Shown: positions 1-8,400 of the stretch, piece after piece
Numbering within the stretch: the first letter of the stretch is position 1
Layout of the letters: each line of letters starts with the position of its first letter
DNA from: Faeciplasma sp045660445
GTDB lineage: Bacteria > Bacillota > Clostridia > Oscillospirales > Ruminococcaceae
Assembly: GCA_045660445.1 (NCBI GenBank)
Contig: JAZRDR010000015.1
Span: 1-64,000, forward strand
Direction of reading: 5' to 3'
Length of the DNA: 64,000 nucleotides
The notes under the pieces: generated by a model
The model's database searches: none
What the model was told of the DNA's origin: nothing
Seen by the model: only the letters and a program-made list of their open reading frames with translations
Program-made: the position numbers and the translations under genes

Positions 1-2
1 GC

Positions 3-374
3 ATTTCGATGATAGTTGTGCCTTTGCTGATTTATTTCATAATTTCATCCATGATCCTTAAGTTAGGAGGCCCGGATGTAGATCTAAACCTCGCGACTTC
101 AAAGGCGATTGGGTTTGGCCTTGGTTCACTGTTTCATTTAACGTGTTTTGTGGGAGGGGTTTTCAAGCCCTCGCTAAAAATTCTCAAGAACAGAATTGCT
201 GTTTTCTTCAGCAATTTAAGTATATCCTTCAAATTTGCCGTTAAGGATTATATTTGGGACATGAAGCATAACGGCGTGGCATTTTTGATCTATTTTGCAA
301 TAATGGTGTTATACTCGCTTGTTTGGATCGATGGGCTTAGAGATGCACTGAGCATTCTCGATCTTAGATATTAA
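3..374 (+). CDS. membrane protein, 5' end cut off by window
   Basis: The frame is open to the left edge and no ribosome binding site precedes the first ATG (position 9), so the true start probably lies outside the window. The visible 121+ residues contain hydrophobic segments at about 1-17, 28-48 and 90-112, with a basic stretch between, so this is an integral membrane protein. I do not recognise the family and propose no function. A rho-independent terminator follows the stop codon directly, so this is the end of its transcription unit. Confidence 0.6.
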   Translation: MSMIVVPLLIYFIISSMILKLGGPDVDLNLATSKAIGFGLGSLFHLTCFVGGVFKPSLKILKNRIAVFFSNLSISFKFAVKDYIWDMKHNGVAFLIYFAIMVLYSLVWIDGLRDALSILDLRY

Positions 375-384
375 TTTATTTTAA

Positions 385-411
385 GGCATTCGCTTGTGCG
401 GGTGCTTTTTT
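385..411 (+). terminator. rho-independent terminator
   Basis: An 8-bp stem with two G-U pairs (GCATTCGC / GCGGGTGC) and a TTGT loop is followed by a run of T. It lies 11 bases after the stop of the membrane protein gene. Confidence 0.75.
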
Positions 412-426
412 ATTTCACGAATATTA

Positions 427-456
427 AAAAGCACTTATGAATTTCATAAGTGCTTT
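427..456 (-). terminator. terminator of the metallophosphoesterase gene
   Basis: A perfect inverted repeat (AAAAGCACTTATGA and its complement around a 2-3 base loop) with A/T ends. It lies just past the stop of the minus-strand gene and could also back up the plus-strand terminator beside it. Confidence 0.75.
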
Positions 457-463
457 TGATTTG

Positions 464-2686
464 TTATTTCGCTGTTTTCTTTTTCTTTGAAATCGCGATG
501 ATTACTATCACTGCAACGGCGATGACGAGTACGCCTCCGCCGATCATCACAATTGTCGGCCAAATAACGGGCTTGTTTTCTGTGTGAAGTCTTTTTATCA
601 CATGACAATACTCGTCTACTCTGCCATATTTAGAGAATCTTGAAATTGTTATAACGTCATTATAGACGCCAATTTCGCTGACTGTTTGAGTTTTGTCGAT
701 TTCAACATCCTCAAATGCAGGCAACGTTTCGAACTTATCTGTAAGAATATATCCGACATAGCCGAAATTCATATATGTGAAGTTAAGTTCAGAGGTTCGG
801 CCATAGCCCATCTTGTCCTGATATCCCATGCCTTCTTCATCATAACAGCTTGGATCGCTTACGTTGATGGTGTCTCCACGGGTTCTGAACACGATACCTC
901 CGCCCATCTCGGGATCGCCGGAAGAGTGGTTGTGGCCAAACAGATAAATAATATCAAGCTTTTCGGCAACTTTATTTATAACGTCAAACAGAACATATGC
1001 ATATTGCGTGTTTCCGTTTGGTCTTGCCGGGTCATAATGCAGGTGGACGTGTGTGGCGATAATGATTGGTCGTTTTTCGCCCTCACGAATCTTTTGCTCC
1101 AGATACTCTTCAAGAGTTGTTGCAATGGCTGTCACCTCGTCCATGCTCGAATCACCCGAATGCCAGCATTTATAATCTTGATGATGTATAGCATAAATGA
1201 TCACATTTTCATCTTCCGTGGGGCCGGAGGGAACGAACCCCTCCATATAGTCGGGATCGTGGTTGCCTTGAATCTGAATGTAACGTCCATTGTCACCGGT
1301 AATCTCGGGCCATCTGTTTGCGATTACTGATAAAACCGAAGCTCTGCCCATATTGGAAGCTACTGCATTGTTTTCTACAATAGTGTAATCTCCACCGAAT
1401 ATGATATAATCGGGCTGAGCCTTGTTTCCTGCCGCCTGCAAGAGATGAGAGAGTCTTGCGCTAAGACCTGTCCAGTCGGTGCTGAACGGCTGAGCACTGT
1501 CACTAAGCTGATAGTCAGAGAACGAGATGACGCTCGCAAGCTTTTCACCATATTTGGAACGAGAGGACTTATTGTGAGAGACCTCTACGGTGATTCTAAA
1601 CAGGAATTCCTCGTATATTTCAAAGTTAGTGGGGGCAAGCCAAATAGAATCAATACTTTCAGGATCTGTTATATCAATTGAAAGGTGAGCTATGCCATCC
1701 GCGTCGAAATTAGCTGTGCTTAAAACATCGCTTTGTGAACTGTTGAAGAAAACAGAGCAAGACGGCTCGTATGATTTAAAAGGGATAACGTGGTTTGCTT
1801 CAACGGTGATATCAACCTTAGAAACATGTTCCAAAGGAGCAACGCCCGAAATAAGGCTTGTGATCTCGAACTGAGACTGATACCAGCTTAGGGGCTTGGA
1901 AAGAGTGACCCCGCCGAAGACGGTGGTGATTATCGTGCTGAAGGAATCGTCAGAAATCTCTTTTTCTTTGAATAGATTCCTTTCATATCCGCACACGTCA
2001 CAAACGCAAAGATCTTGTGTATATGTATGGGCGGCATTCTCTTTGTTTCTTGAATCTCTTAAGCAGACATTACAGGTATAGTCCAAGCAATCATCGTATT
2101 CATGCTCGTAACAAGCTTCATATCCTTTTTCATAAAGATAAACATAGCTAGATGAGCTTGAATCTCCAAGCTCGAGATAACCGGTTTCTTTATCGTAATA
2201 GATTCGTAAGCCTGAATCGCTGTTTGGATGGAGGCAATAGCCGTTTGTATGCTTTCTGAACTTCCACACTGTGCTGTCGTTATCAGCAGTTTCGCTTATT
2301 ATCAAGCCATAATCAGCCTCAGTGTCATAAGCAAGATAGAAGCCGGAAGCTGCATTTTTAAATCGCCAGGTGTTATTAGAGGGGCCCTCCTCAGCGATCC
2401 AAACGTATGAGCTGTAAGAGGAATCCAAAAACAGGTTGTCGCCTTTAAATTTGCTTTGGGAGATCTTGTTCAATCCGAATCGGCCGCCACCTCCAACGTA
2501 AACAGGATGTCTGTCACCGCTGTTGTCGACCTTGTTGGAATTGAACACCATTACGTATTCCTTTCCAACCTCTAACAAGTCGGTAATTCCGAATTGGCTA
2601 TCATCGGCGGCGCTAGCAACCGGCATTACGTTTGAAATGGAGACGATAACAACAAGCGCCATTAAAAATAAAGCAATTCTTTTCAT
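464..2686 (-). CDS. secreted calcineurin-like metallophosphoesterase, membrane anchored
   Basis: A 740-residue protein with an N-terminal signal peptide (residues 1-25, cleavage near ASA-AD). A beta-trefoil (ricin-like) looking region covers about 45-205 and is followed by a short CxxC-rich stretch around 210-245. The metallophosphoesterase domain shows FSDYQ (about 388), GGD (about 430), GNHD (about 473), THVHLH (about 544) and GHNH (about 584). The first metal motif reads D-Y-Q where the family usually has D-x-H. A single transmembrane helix at about 715-735 and a lysine-rich tail anchor the enzyme outside the cell. The start at 2686 is chosen because it has a GGAAG ribosome binding site and a signal peptide; an upstream in-frame extension has neither. 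The substrate (phosphoester, nucleotide or lipid-linked) cannot be read from sequence. Confidence 0.85.
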   Translation of the reverse strand: MKRIALFLMALVVIVSISNVMPVASAADDSQFGITDLLEVGKEYVMVFNSNKVDNSGDRHPVYVGGGGRFGLNKISQSKFKGDNLFLDSSYSSYVWIAEEGPSNNTWRFKNAASGFYLAYDTEADYGLIISETADNDSTVWKFRKHTNGYCLHPNSDSGLRIYYDKETGYLELGDSSSSSYVYLYEKGYEACYEHEYDDCLDYTCNVCLRDSRNKENAAHTYTQDLCVCDVCGYERNLFKEKEISDDSFSTIITTVFGGVTLSKPLSWYQSQFEITSLISGVAPLEHVSKVDITVEANHVIPFKSYEPSCSVFFNSSQSDVLSTANFDADGIAHLSIDITDPESIDSIWLAPTNFEIYEEFLFRITVEVSHNKSSRSKYGEKLASVISFSDYQLSDSAQPFSTDWTGLSARLSHLLQAAGNKAQPDYIIFGGDYTIVENNAVASNMGRASVLSVIANRWPEITGDNGRYIQIQGNHDPDYMEGFVPSGPTEDENVIIYAIHHQDYKCWHSGDSSMDEVTAIATTLEEYLEQKIREGEKRPIIIATHVHLHYDPARPNGNTQYAYVLFDVINKVAEKLDIIYLFGHNHSSGDPEMGGGIVFRTRGDTINVSDPSCYDEEGMGYQDKMGYGRTSELNFTYMNFGYVGYILTDKFETLPAFEDVEIDKTQTVSEIGVYNDVITISRFSKYGRVDEYCHVIKRLHTENKPVIWPTIVMIGGGVLVIAVAVIVIIAISKKKKTAK

Positions 2687-2732
2687 AACATCTTCCTTTT
2701 TTAAAAACATTATATAATAATTATATAAATCA

Positions 2733-2761
2733 ATTATAGCGTAAAAGATTGATAAATGCAA
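2733..2761 (-). promoter_or_regulatory. sigma-A promoter of the metallophosphoesterase gene
   Basis: On the minus strand, -35 TTGCAT and -10 TATAAT with a 17-base spacer, about 50 bases upstream of the start codon. Confidence 0.55.
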
Positions 2762-2850
2762 CACTTTGCACATCGTCTTAGACAACGTATTGGATGTATA
2801 TAAAATCATTACGCATCAACTGCAAAGCCCTTGTTAATAAGGACTTTTTA

Positions 2851-2879
2851 TTGACGGCTTTATTTTGGAGTGATATAAT
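2851..2879 (+). promoter_or_regulatory. sigma-A promoter of the CPBP protease gene
   Basis: TTGACG, 17-base spacer, TATAAT, 20 bases before the ATG at 2900. Confidence 0.75.
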
Positions 2880-2899
2880 TATTCAAAGAGGTGAGGCAT

Positions 2900-3589
2900 A
2901 TGAAAACAAAGATCGACAGATCCTGCATTTATATAATGGCAATTGTTGCGATATGCTGTGCATTAATGTGCTTTATAGATGGCTTTGTAACACCGCCTTA
3001 TTTTATAAAATCTGCGGTTAAGATAGTGCTGTTTTTGGCTGTGCCGCTTATATATTTTATCTTTCACAAGTCACGGATCGCAACACTTAAATACTTATTC
3101 ATTCCGAAAAGGAAGGACTTTTTGATATCGCTTTGCTTGGGAATTGCTGTTTTTTGCGTGATTCTTGGTGCATATTTTGCATTCAGAGGAGTGTTTGATT
3201 TTTCCGGCATCACCAATCAGCTAACAGGCGATATCGGTGTTAACAAGGATAATTTTATATTTGTTGCACTTTACATTTCCTTCGTAAACTCACTTTTAGA
3301 GGAGGTTTTCTTCCGCGGGTTTGCGTTTTTAAGCTTAAAGGATAAGCTCCCGAAATGGGCGGCATATCTGTTTTCTGCAGGACTTTTTGCTTTTTATCAC
3401 GCAGGGATGACCTCGGGCTGGTTTAATCCTTTGCTGTATGTTTTGATGATGGCAGGGCTGTTCATTGGCGGTTGCATTTTTAATTTCCTGAATGAGAAAT
3501 GCGGCAATATTTATCCCTCGTGGTTGGTGCATATGTTTGCGAATTTCGGGATAAATACTGTTGGGTGCATACTTTTCGGCATAATTTAA
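2900..3589 (+). CDS. CPBP family intramembrane metalloprotease
   Basis: A 229-residue polytopic membrane protein of the CPBP/Abi (CAAX-protease-like) family. The family motifs are present: EEVFFRG near residue 133, FYH near 166 and a late H-M-F-A-N near 210. These supply the paired glutamates and histidines thought to bind the metal. Members cleave peptides within the membrane and occur in prenyl-protein processing, bacteriocin immunity and stress roles; which applies here is unknown. An in-frame GTG lies at 2891, but ATG 2900 has AGAGGTG at the better distance and is preferred. It is probably co-transcribed with the hydrolase gene that starts 14 bases after it. Confidence 0.85.
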   Translation: MKTKIDRSCIYIMAIVAICCALMCFIDGFVTPPYFIKSAVKIVLFLAVPLIYFIFHKSRIATLKYLFIPKRKDFLISLCLGIAVFCVILGAYFAFRGVFDFSGITNQLTGDIGVNKDNFIFVALYISFVNSLLEEVFFRGFAFLSLKDKLPKWAAYLFSAGLFAFYHAGMTSGWFNPLLYVLMMAGLFIGGCIFNFLNEKCGNIYPSWLVHMFANFGINTVGCILFGII

Positions 3590-3603
3590 GGAGGGGCTTT
3601 ATA

Positions 3604-4125
3604 ATGAGAAAAATTTTGATCGTTGTTGATATGCAGGTGGATTTCACTTATGGCGCGCTTAAAAACGAGGAGGCTATTTCGATAATTCCTGCAGTTAAGG
3701 ATAAGATCGCGCTCTTTAATGGCGAGGTCATCTTCACGCTCGACACTCATACGGATGATTATATGCGCACGCAGGAGGGCAAAAAGCTCCCCGTCCCGCA
3801 TTGCATAAAGGGAACAGCAGGTCACAGACTTGTATCAATTCTTGAGCCTTTTGCTGAAAAAGCTCGCATCTATGAAAAAGAAACCTTTGGCTGTGTGAAG
3901 CTGGCGCTTGATCTGGCCGAGGAGAATAAGGTAAGGCCCATCGACGAGATAACTCTTTGCGGAATTTGCACCGATATTTGTGTGATCTCAAACGCAATGC
4001 TTATAAAGGCTGCCTTGCCCGAGGTTAAGGTTAAGGTCGATTCCAAGTGCTGTGCAGGTGTAACTCCCGAGTCGCACAACACAGCCCTTAACGCCATGAA
4101 GGCTTGCCAGATAGAGGTGGATTGA
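3604..4125 (+). CDS. isochorismatase-family cysteine hydrolase, nicotinamidase-like
   Basis: A 173-residue cytosolic hydrolase of the isochorismatase superfamily. The catalytic triad is visible: Asp9 in the VDMQVDF motif, Lys92 in EKETFG and Cys126 in GICTDICV. A D-T-H metal-site motif and a PHCIKGT segment resemble bacterial nicotinamidase (PncA), which converts nicotinamide to nicotinate for NAD salvage. The length suits a small PncA-like enzyme, but the superfamily is broad and other amidase substrates are possible. The start at 3604 follows a strong AAGGAGG. It is likely in one operon with the CPBP protease gene. Confidence 0.8.
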   Translation: MRKILIVVDMQVDFTYGALKNEEAISIIPAVKDKIALFNGEVIFTLDTHTDDYMRTQEGKKLPVPHCIKGTAGHRLVSILEPFAEKARIYEKETFGCVKLALDLAEENKVRPIDEITLCGICTDICVISNAMLIKAALPEVKVKVDSKCCAGVTPESHNTALNAMKACQIEVD

Positions 4126-4135
4126 TAAAATATAA

Positions 4136-4173
4136 GCGGCGCCGTTTCCGTCGAAGGCGGTTAGTGGCGCCGC
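4136..4173 (+). repeat. GC-rich inverted repeat downstream of the hydrolase gene
   Basis: GCGGCGCC and GGCGCCGC flank a 22-base loop that can fold partly on itself. No T-run follows, so it is a weak terminator at best, but it lies 11 bases after the stop codon. It may stabilise the 3' end of the message. Confidence 0.4.
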
Positions 4174-4210
4174 ATTAAGTCCGGGCTTCGCGCAGACACC
4201 TTTTAAAATA

Positions 4211-4243
4211 AAAAAGCTCCGCACATTTTGTGCGGAGCTTGAT
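4211..4243 (-). terminator. purC terminator
   Basis: A 12-bp perfect stem (AAGCTCCGCACA with its complement, 3-base loop) is followed, on the minus strand, by a T-run. It lies just past the purC stop. Confidence 0.8.
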
Positions 4244-4255
4244 TGTTTTATGCAA

Positions 4256-4954
4256 TTATCTGTTCAAGATAAGCTTGGTGAGCTCAACGGGTTCAACAAT
4301 AGTGTCGCCCTTATAAACTCTCATGTTGCCGGAAGCGATCTCGTCGATCAAAACAACTTCGCCGTTGTTATAACCGAATTCGAACTTGATATCCCAAAGG
4401 TCAAGACCGATGGACTTAAGATCGTCAGCAACGATACGGGTGATCTTAAGAGTCTGTTCCTTCATCTCAGCAAACATTTCAGGAGTCATAACGCCCAATG
4501 CAGCCAAGCCTTCGCCGGTTACCAACGGGTCGCCCTTAGCGTCGTTCTTGAAGGTGCATTCAACATATCCACCCTCTAAAGGAGTGCCGTCCTTGATGTA
4601 TTCGCCATATCTGCGAATGAAGCTGCCAGTTGCAACAAGTCTGCAAATAACTTCAAGACCGTTACCGCCCTGAGCCTTGCCGAAGTTTTCTGCGGGCAAA
4701 ACTTCCATGGTTGCTTCTTCAACGTTAGCACTTACATAGTGGGTCTTGATTCCTGCAGCCTTGCAAAGTTCGAAATAGTGAACAGAGGTTTCAAGGTTAG
4801 CTCTTCCAATACCCTCAATAGTGAGGCCAACAGAGTTCTCTCCGGGATCGAAAACGCCGTCCTTGCCGGTGCAGTCATCCTTGAACTTAAGCAATACGTT
4901 GCCGTTTTCAAGCTGATAAACGTCTTTTGTTTTTCCTTCGTAAAGTTTCTTCAT
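4256..4954 (-). CDS. purC: SAICAR synthase (phosphoribosylaminoimidazole-succinocarboxamide synthase)
   Basis: A 232-residue protein, full length for bacterial PurC. It ligates aspartate to CAIR with ATP to give SAICAR in de novo purine synthesis. The N-terminus carries the family signature (KLYEGKTKDVY), and the middle has the ATP/substrate-binding SFIRRYG stretch. Near the C-terminus, the DLWDIKFEFG and LIDEI motifs are present. The start at 4954 has AAAGGAGTG upstream. No other pur gene is adjacent, so it appears to be a single-gene unit with its own terminator. Confidence 0.95.
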   Translation of the reverse strand: MKKLYEGKTKDVYQLENGNVLLKFKDDCTGKDGVFDPGENSVGLTIEGIGRANLETSVHYFELCKAAGIKTHYVSANVEEATMEVLPAENFGKAQGGNGLEVICRLVATGSFIRRYGEYIKDGTPLEGGYVECTFKNDAKGDPLVTGEGLAALGVMTPEMFAEMKEQTLKITRIVADDLKSIGLDLWDIKFEFGYNNGEVVLIDEIASGNMRVYKGDTIVEPVELTKLILNR

Positions 4955-5115
4955 AAAAAACACTCCTTTAAAAAGATAAGGACAAATTTCCGACATTATT
5001 TTAGCACACTTTTTTTGCGCTGTATAGTGCTTTTTGAAAGTTTGTTAATAATGCAAAAAATCAAAAAATCATAGCGCGAACTTTTTGTGCGGTGTTAAAG
5101 CGAGCTTGGCTCATT

Positions 5116-5132
5116 GTCCGCCTATTGCGGAC
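5116..5132. repeat. small hairpin downstream of the thioesterase gene
   Basis: A perfect 6-bp stem (GTCCGC-CTATT-GCGGAC) about 20 bases beyond the stop of the minus-strand thioesterase gene. There is no T-run on either strand. It may act as a 3' stabiliser or weak terminator. Confidence 0.3.
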
Positions 5133-5150
5133 GAAATTACGAAATCAGCC

Positions 5151-5891
5151 TTAAAAACAGAGCTTTGTTATAAAAGCTGTCTTTTCGTCAGAGCAGCGAA
5201 CGCCTGCAACGACAGCCTCGTCGCCTTGCTCGGAAGATTTTATGACTGCCTTGTCGCCCAAGGTAAGCTCGCCGGTGAAATAGATCTCCATTCTTGAGAG
5301 CGAGGAAAGCTTTTTGCGGGCCTCATCACTTAAATTATCATAGGCAAACTCGCCGTAGCGTAAGTTATTAACGTGTCCCACGGCATCTATCCAGCAGGGG
5401 CGGACTGCAACGGTTTCTTTTGTTTCAAGGCTATCAAGAGCAAGCTTTAAGCGAGAGGATGCCTCAATAAGCTCCTCACCGTCGGGCATTTTAATCGTGT
5501 CGTGAACAGCCTTGTCCATGCAGATCCTTCGCGAGCCTATATCCAAAAGGCTTGAAAATGATGCCGCTTTGGCAACAGTCTCGCCGTTTTGATCGTATAT
5601 TATTATATCTCTTCGGTATGAAGCGCCCTTGCGGTTGGTGTGCCAGGTTTTTGCTTTAAGAATGTCGCCCGGCTTGGGATGACGCTCGATATCCAAAGCA
5701 AGTGCCAAAAGTACCCACGAAACTCCGAAACGCTTGATAAGGCGTTCAACGTCAAGCTCGATCTTGCTTAAGTGTCTTTCAACAACGCCGACAACGATGC
5801 GCTGATAAGCATCAGGCTTCATTGTGCCCAATGCATCAAACATGGATATATCGCAATAGGTTTCATATATAAATTCTTTTTCGTTTATCAT
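5151..5891 (-). CDS. acyl-ACP thioesterase (FatA/FatB-like)
   Basis: A 246-residue protein with the double hot-dog layout of bacterial acyl-ACP thioesterases, which release fatty acids from acyl carrier protein. The N-terminal half carries the family-like NRKGASYRRD segment. The C-terminal half has the catalytic-region motif DAVGHVNNLRYGEF, matching the N-x-H-V-N-N segment of plant FatA/FatB. The length is normal for the bacterial group. The start ATG at 5891 has AAGGAGATG upstream. It is transcribed divergently from trmO from a shared promoter region. Confidence 0.88.
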   Translation of the reverse strand: MINEKEFIYETYCDISMFDALGTMKPDAYQRIVVGVVERHLSKIELDVERLIKRFGVSWVLLALALDIERHPKPGDILKAKTWHTNRKGASYRRDIIIYDQNGETVAKAASFSSLLDIGSRRICMDKAVHDTIKMPDGEELIEASSRLKLALDSLETKETVAVRPCWIDAVGHVNNLRYGEFAYDNLSDEARKKLSSLSRMEIYFTGELTLGDKAVIKSSEQGDEAVVAGVRCSDEKTAFITKLCF

Positions 5892-5916
5892 TATTTCATC
5901 TCCTTGAAATGATAGT

Positions 5917-5945
5917 ATTATACCACCCGATCACCAATAAATCAA
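5917..5945 (-). promoter_or_regulatory. sigma-A promoter of the thioesterase gene
   Basis: On the minus strand, TTGATT, 17-base spacer, TATAAT, about 25 bases upstream of the start codon. It is divergent from the trmO promoter. Confidence 0.65.
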
Positions 5946-5975
5946 TCTTTTGAGCAAGAGCTTTTCACTTAGCTA

Positions 5976-6004
5976 TTGCCTATAAAACGGTTTTAAGGTA
6001 TAAT
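5976..6004 (+). promoter_or_regulatory. sigma-A promoter of trmO
   Basis: TTGCCT, 17-base spacer, TATAAT, followed by AGGAAGGAGG and ATG 6036. Confidence 0.6.
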
Positions 6005-6035
6005 TAAATAAGAATACTAGGAAGGAGGGCGCTTT

Positions 6036-6713
6036 ATGGATTTTTCGATAAAACAGATAGCACACATTGAAAACGATTTTCACTCGAAATTCGGAATTCC
6101 CCGACAAAGCGGGCTTGTCAAGAGCATGATGTCGCAAATCGTGTTTGAGCCTGAGTTTCGAAACAACGAATCTCTTCGAGGGATCGAGGGTTATTCTCAC
6201 CTGTGGCTTATCTGGCAGTTTTCCGAAGCTGTGAGAGATTCGTGGAGCCCGACCGTGCGCCCGCCCCGACTTGGAGGGAACAAGCGTGTCGGCGTTTTTG
6301 CAACACGGTCACCCTTCAGACCGAACAATTTGGGCCTTTCAAGCGTTAAGCTTGAAGCTGTTATCAGCCTTCCCGACAAGGGCGCGGTTTTAATAGTATC
6401 GGGAGCCGACCTTATGAATGGCACACCGATATTTGACATCAAGCCCTACGTTAAATATTCCGATTCCCACCCCGATGCCGTAAGCGGCTTTGCAGATGAC
6501 TATGTGGGATATTCATTAAAGCTTGAATTTGATGAGAAGCTTTTAAGCAAAGTTAATGATAACGACCGCGACGCCTTGTGCGAGGTGTTAAAAAACGACC
6601 CTCGTCCAAGCTATCAGCACGATCCTGAAAGAGTGTACACAATGGACTATGGCAAATATTCCGTAAGCTTCAGGGTCGAGGGAGACACGCTTATAGTGAC
6701 TGAGGTTGAATAA
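6036..6713 (+). CDS. trmO: tRNA (t6A37) N6-methyltransferase TrmO
   Basis: A 225-residue protein of the TsaA/TrmO (YaeB) family. Members methylate N6-threonylcarbamoyladenosine at position 37 of certain threonine tRNAs using S-adenosylmethionine. The family core is clear: EGYSHLWLIWQF (about 52-63), then RVGVFATRSPFRPNNLGLSS (about 84-103), and a C-terminal DPRPSYQ segment. The start is ATG 6036 behind a strong AGGAAGGAGG. It appears monocistronic, with a terminator right after the stop. Confidence 0.93.
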   Translation: MDFSIKQIAHIENDFHSKFGIPRQSGLVKSMMSQIVFEPEFRNNESLRGIEGYSHLWLIWQFSEAVRDSWSPTVRPPRLGGNKRVGVFATRSPFRPNNLGLSSVKLEAVISLPDKGAVLIVSGADLMNGTPIFDIKPYVKYSDSHPDAVSGFADDYVGYSLKLEFDEKLLSKVNDNDRDALCEVLKNDPRPSYQHDPERVYTMDYGKYSVSFRVEGDTLIVTEVE

Positions 6714-6714
6714 T

Positions 6715-6755
6715 AAAAAAGAAGCACCTGCCATATGGCAAGTGCTTTTAATTTT
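6715..6755. terminator. bidirectional terminator between trmO and the aminotransferase gene
   Basis: An 11-13 bp stem (AAGCACCTGCCAT / ATGGCAAGTGCTT, one mismatch) has A-rich sequence on the left and T-rich on the right. It serves both convergent genes. Confidence 0.8.
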
Positions 6756-7941
6756 ACATCATTTCTTTAATGATATCCGCCAGGATCTTAACGCCCTTGT
6801 CGATATCCTCGTCAGAGGGCATTGAATAGTTCAGTCTGAACGAGCGTGTAGGCTCGCTCTCATCGGGGGTGAAGGCAGTTCCGGGAACAACGAAAACGTT
6901 TTTCTCGCTTGCTTTGGCAACAAAGTCGGAAAGAGCGATGCTTTCGGGAAGTGTGCACCAAAGGAAAATGCCGCCCTCAGGACGGGTGAACTTAACACAG
7001 TCGGGCATATATTTTTCAAGTGCCGAGATCATAAGAGACGCCTTGTGAGCATAAAGTCTTCTTATCTTTTCAATATGAGCATCAAGGTCATATTCGCAGA
7101 TGTAGCGCGCACAGATCATCTGGAAGAGCACGTTTGTGTGAACGTCTTCAACCTGCTTTGCAACAACGATCTTGCTGATAAGCTCTTTGTTTGCGTTGAC
7201 AAAGCCAATTCTCATGCCTGCCGAGAGGACCTTGGAGAAGGAGCCACAATAAACAACTCTGCCGTCAACGTCCATACTCTTATAGGTGGGGACGTTCTCG
7301 CCCGAGAATCTAAGGTCGCCGTAAGGGTTATCCTCGATAATAACTATATCATACTTTCTTGCAAGCTCGTAAACAGCCTTGCGGTTTTCAAGAGACGAGG
7401 TGATTCCTGCAGGATTGTGGAAGGTGGGGATCAAATATAAAAGCTTTGCGTTGGGGTTAGCCTTCATGGCTTCCTCAAGCTTAATCGTGTCGATGCCGTC
7501 GTCATTAAGGGGGATACCCACAAGCTTTGCGCCCAAGGATCTGAACGCATTAAGTGCGCCGATGAAGCTGGGGCTTTCGCACAAAACAACGTCACCCTCG
7601 TTGCACATAACCTTGCAGGTAAGCTCGATGCCCTGCTGACCGCCGGTGACGATTATGGTGTCATCCTCTGGTCTTTGAATGTTATAAACTCTTGCCAAGC
7701 GTTCTTTAACAAGCTCTCTAAGAGGAGTGTAACCCTCGGTAATGCCATATTGCAAAGCGGTCACGGGCTCTTTTTCAAAGATCTCGTTTGCAATCTTTTG
7801 CATCTCGCTTGCAGGGAAGGATTCGGGGCTGGGGTTGCCTGCGGCAAAGGATATTGCACCCGGACGGCCTAAGCTTTTGAATATCTCGCGGATGGCAGAG
7901 GGCTTCATGTTTTTAAATTTGTCTGAAATTCTGTATTCCAT
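6754..7941 (-). CDS. PLP-dependent class I/II aminotransferase
   Basis: A 395-residue fold-type I aminotransferase, close to the 2-aminoadipate/aromatic group (LysN/ARO8/MocR-like catalytic domain) but without a helix-turn-helix. The PLP-binding lysine is Lys237 in SFSKVLSAGMRIG, and Asp204 in IIEDNPYG should pair with the pyridine nitrogen. The NPAG turn at about 176-179 is present. It is the last gene of a three-gene minus-strand operon with an ACT protein and PaaK. That context suggests it converts aromatic amino acids to 2-oxo acids, though the substrate is an inference. Confidence 0.88.
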   Translation of the reverse strand: MEYRISDKFKNMKPSAIREIFKSLGRPGAISFAAGNPSPESFPASEMQKIANEIFEKEPVTALQYGITEGYTPLRELVKERLARVYNIQRPEDDTIIVTGGQQGIELTCKVMCNEGDVVLCESPSFIGALNAFRSLGAKLVGIPLNDDGIDTIKLEEAMKANPNAKLLYLIPTFHNPAGITSSLENRKAVYELARKYDIVIIEDNPYGDLRFSGENVPTYKSMDVDGRVVYCGSFSKVLSAGMRIGFVNANKELISKIVVAKQVEDVHTNVLFQMICARYICEYDLDAHIEKIRRLYAHKASLMISALEKYMPDCVKFTRPEGGIFLWCTLPESIALSDFVAKASEKNVFVVPGTAFTPDESEPTRSFRLNYSMPSDEDIDKGVKILADIIKEMM

Positions 7942-7960
7942 TAGTGTTGCTTCCTTCTTT

Positions 7961-8383
7961 TTATTCCTGATCTATGGTGACGATCTCAAATCCTGCGGCT
8001 GTAAGTGCTTTAAGGGCAGGCTCGCGGTGTGTGGGACGCAAAACGATGATTGGTTTTGAATGCTCCTCGACACAGAAAGCGTAAAGATATTCAACCGAGA
8101 GATCGGCACATTTTAATATCTGTAAGATCTTTGTAAGCTCGCCGGGGGTGTGATCAACGGCAACTGCGATAACTCTTGTTGTGCGGCAAACAACGCCTGC
8201 TTCTTTGATAACCTTTTCAGCAAGAGTGGGCTTGTCAACGATAAGTCGCATGATGCCGAAATCGGCGGTGTCAGCGATAGAAAGAGTTAAAATGTTGATG
8301 CCGTTTTCTGAGAGGATCTCCATAATGTCGCAGGCAGAGCCGTGCTTGTTTTCAACAAAAACAGAAAGCTGTTTAATATACAT
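7961..8383 (-). CDS. tandem ACT-domain regulatory protein
   Basis: A 140-residue protein made of two ACT-like modules (about 1-68 and 70-140). The first opens with YIKQLSVFVENKHG and the second with VDHTPGELTKILQIL, both typical ACT beta-strand starts. ACT modules bind amino acids and regulate metabolic enzymes. Stand-alone ACT proteins commonly sit beside phenylacetate-CoA ligase genes in anaerobes, as here (17 bases after paaK, 19 before the aminotransferase gene). It probably senses an aromatic amino acid, but no ligand can be read from sequence. Confidence 0.85.
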   Translation of the reverse strand: MYIKQLSVFVENKHGSACDIMEILSENGINILTLSIADTADFGIMRLIVDKPTLAEKVIKEAGVVCRTTRVIAVAVDHTPGELTKILQILKCADLSVEYLYAFCVEEHSKPIIVLRPTHREPALKALTAAGFEIVTIDQE

Positions 8384-8400
8384 TTTCGTTCCTCCTTATA

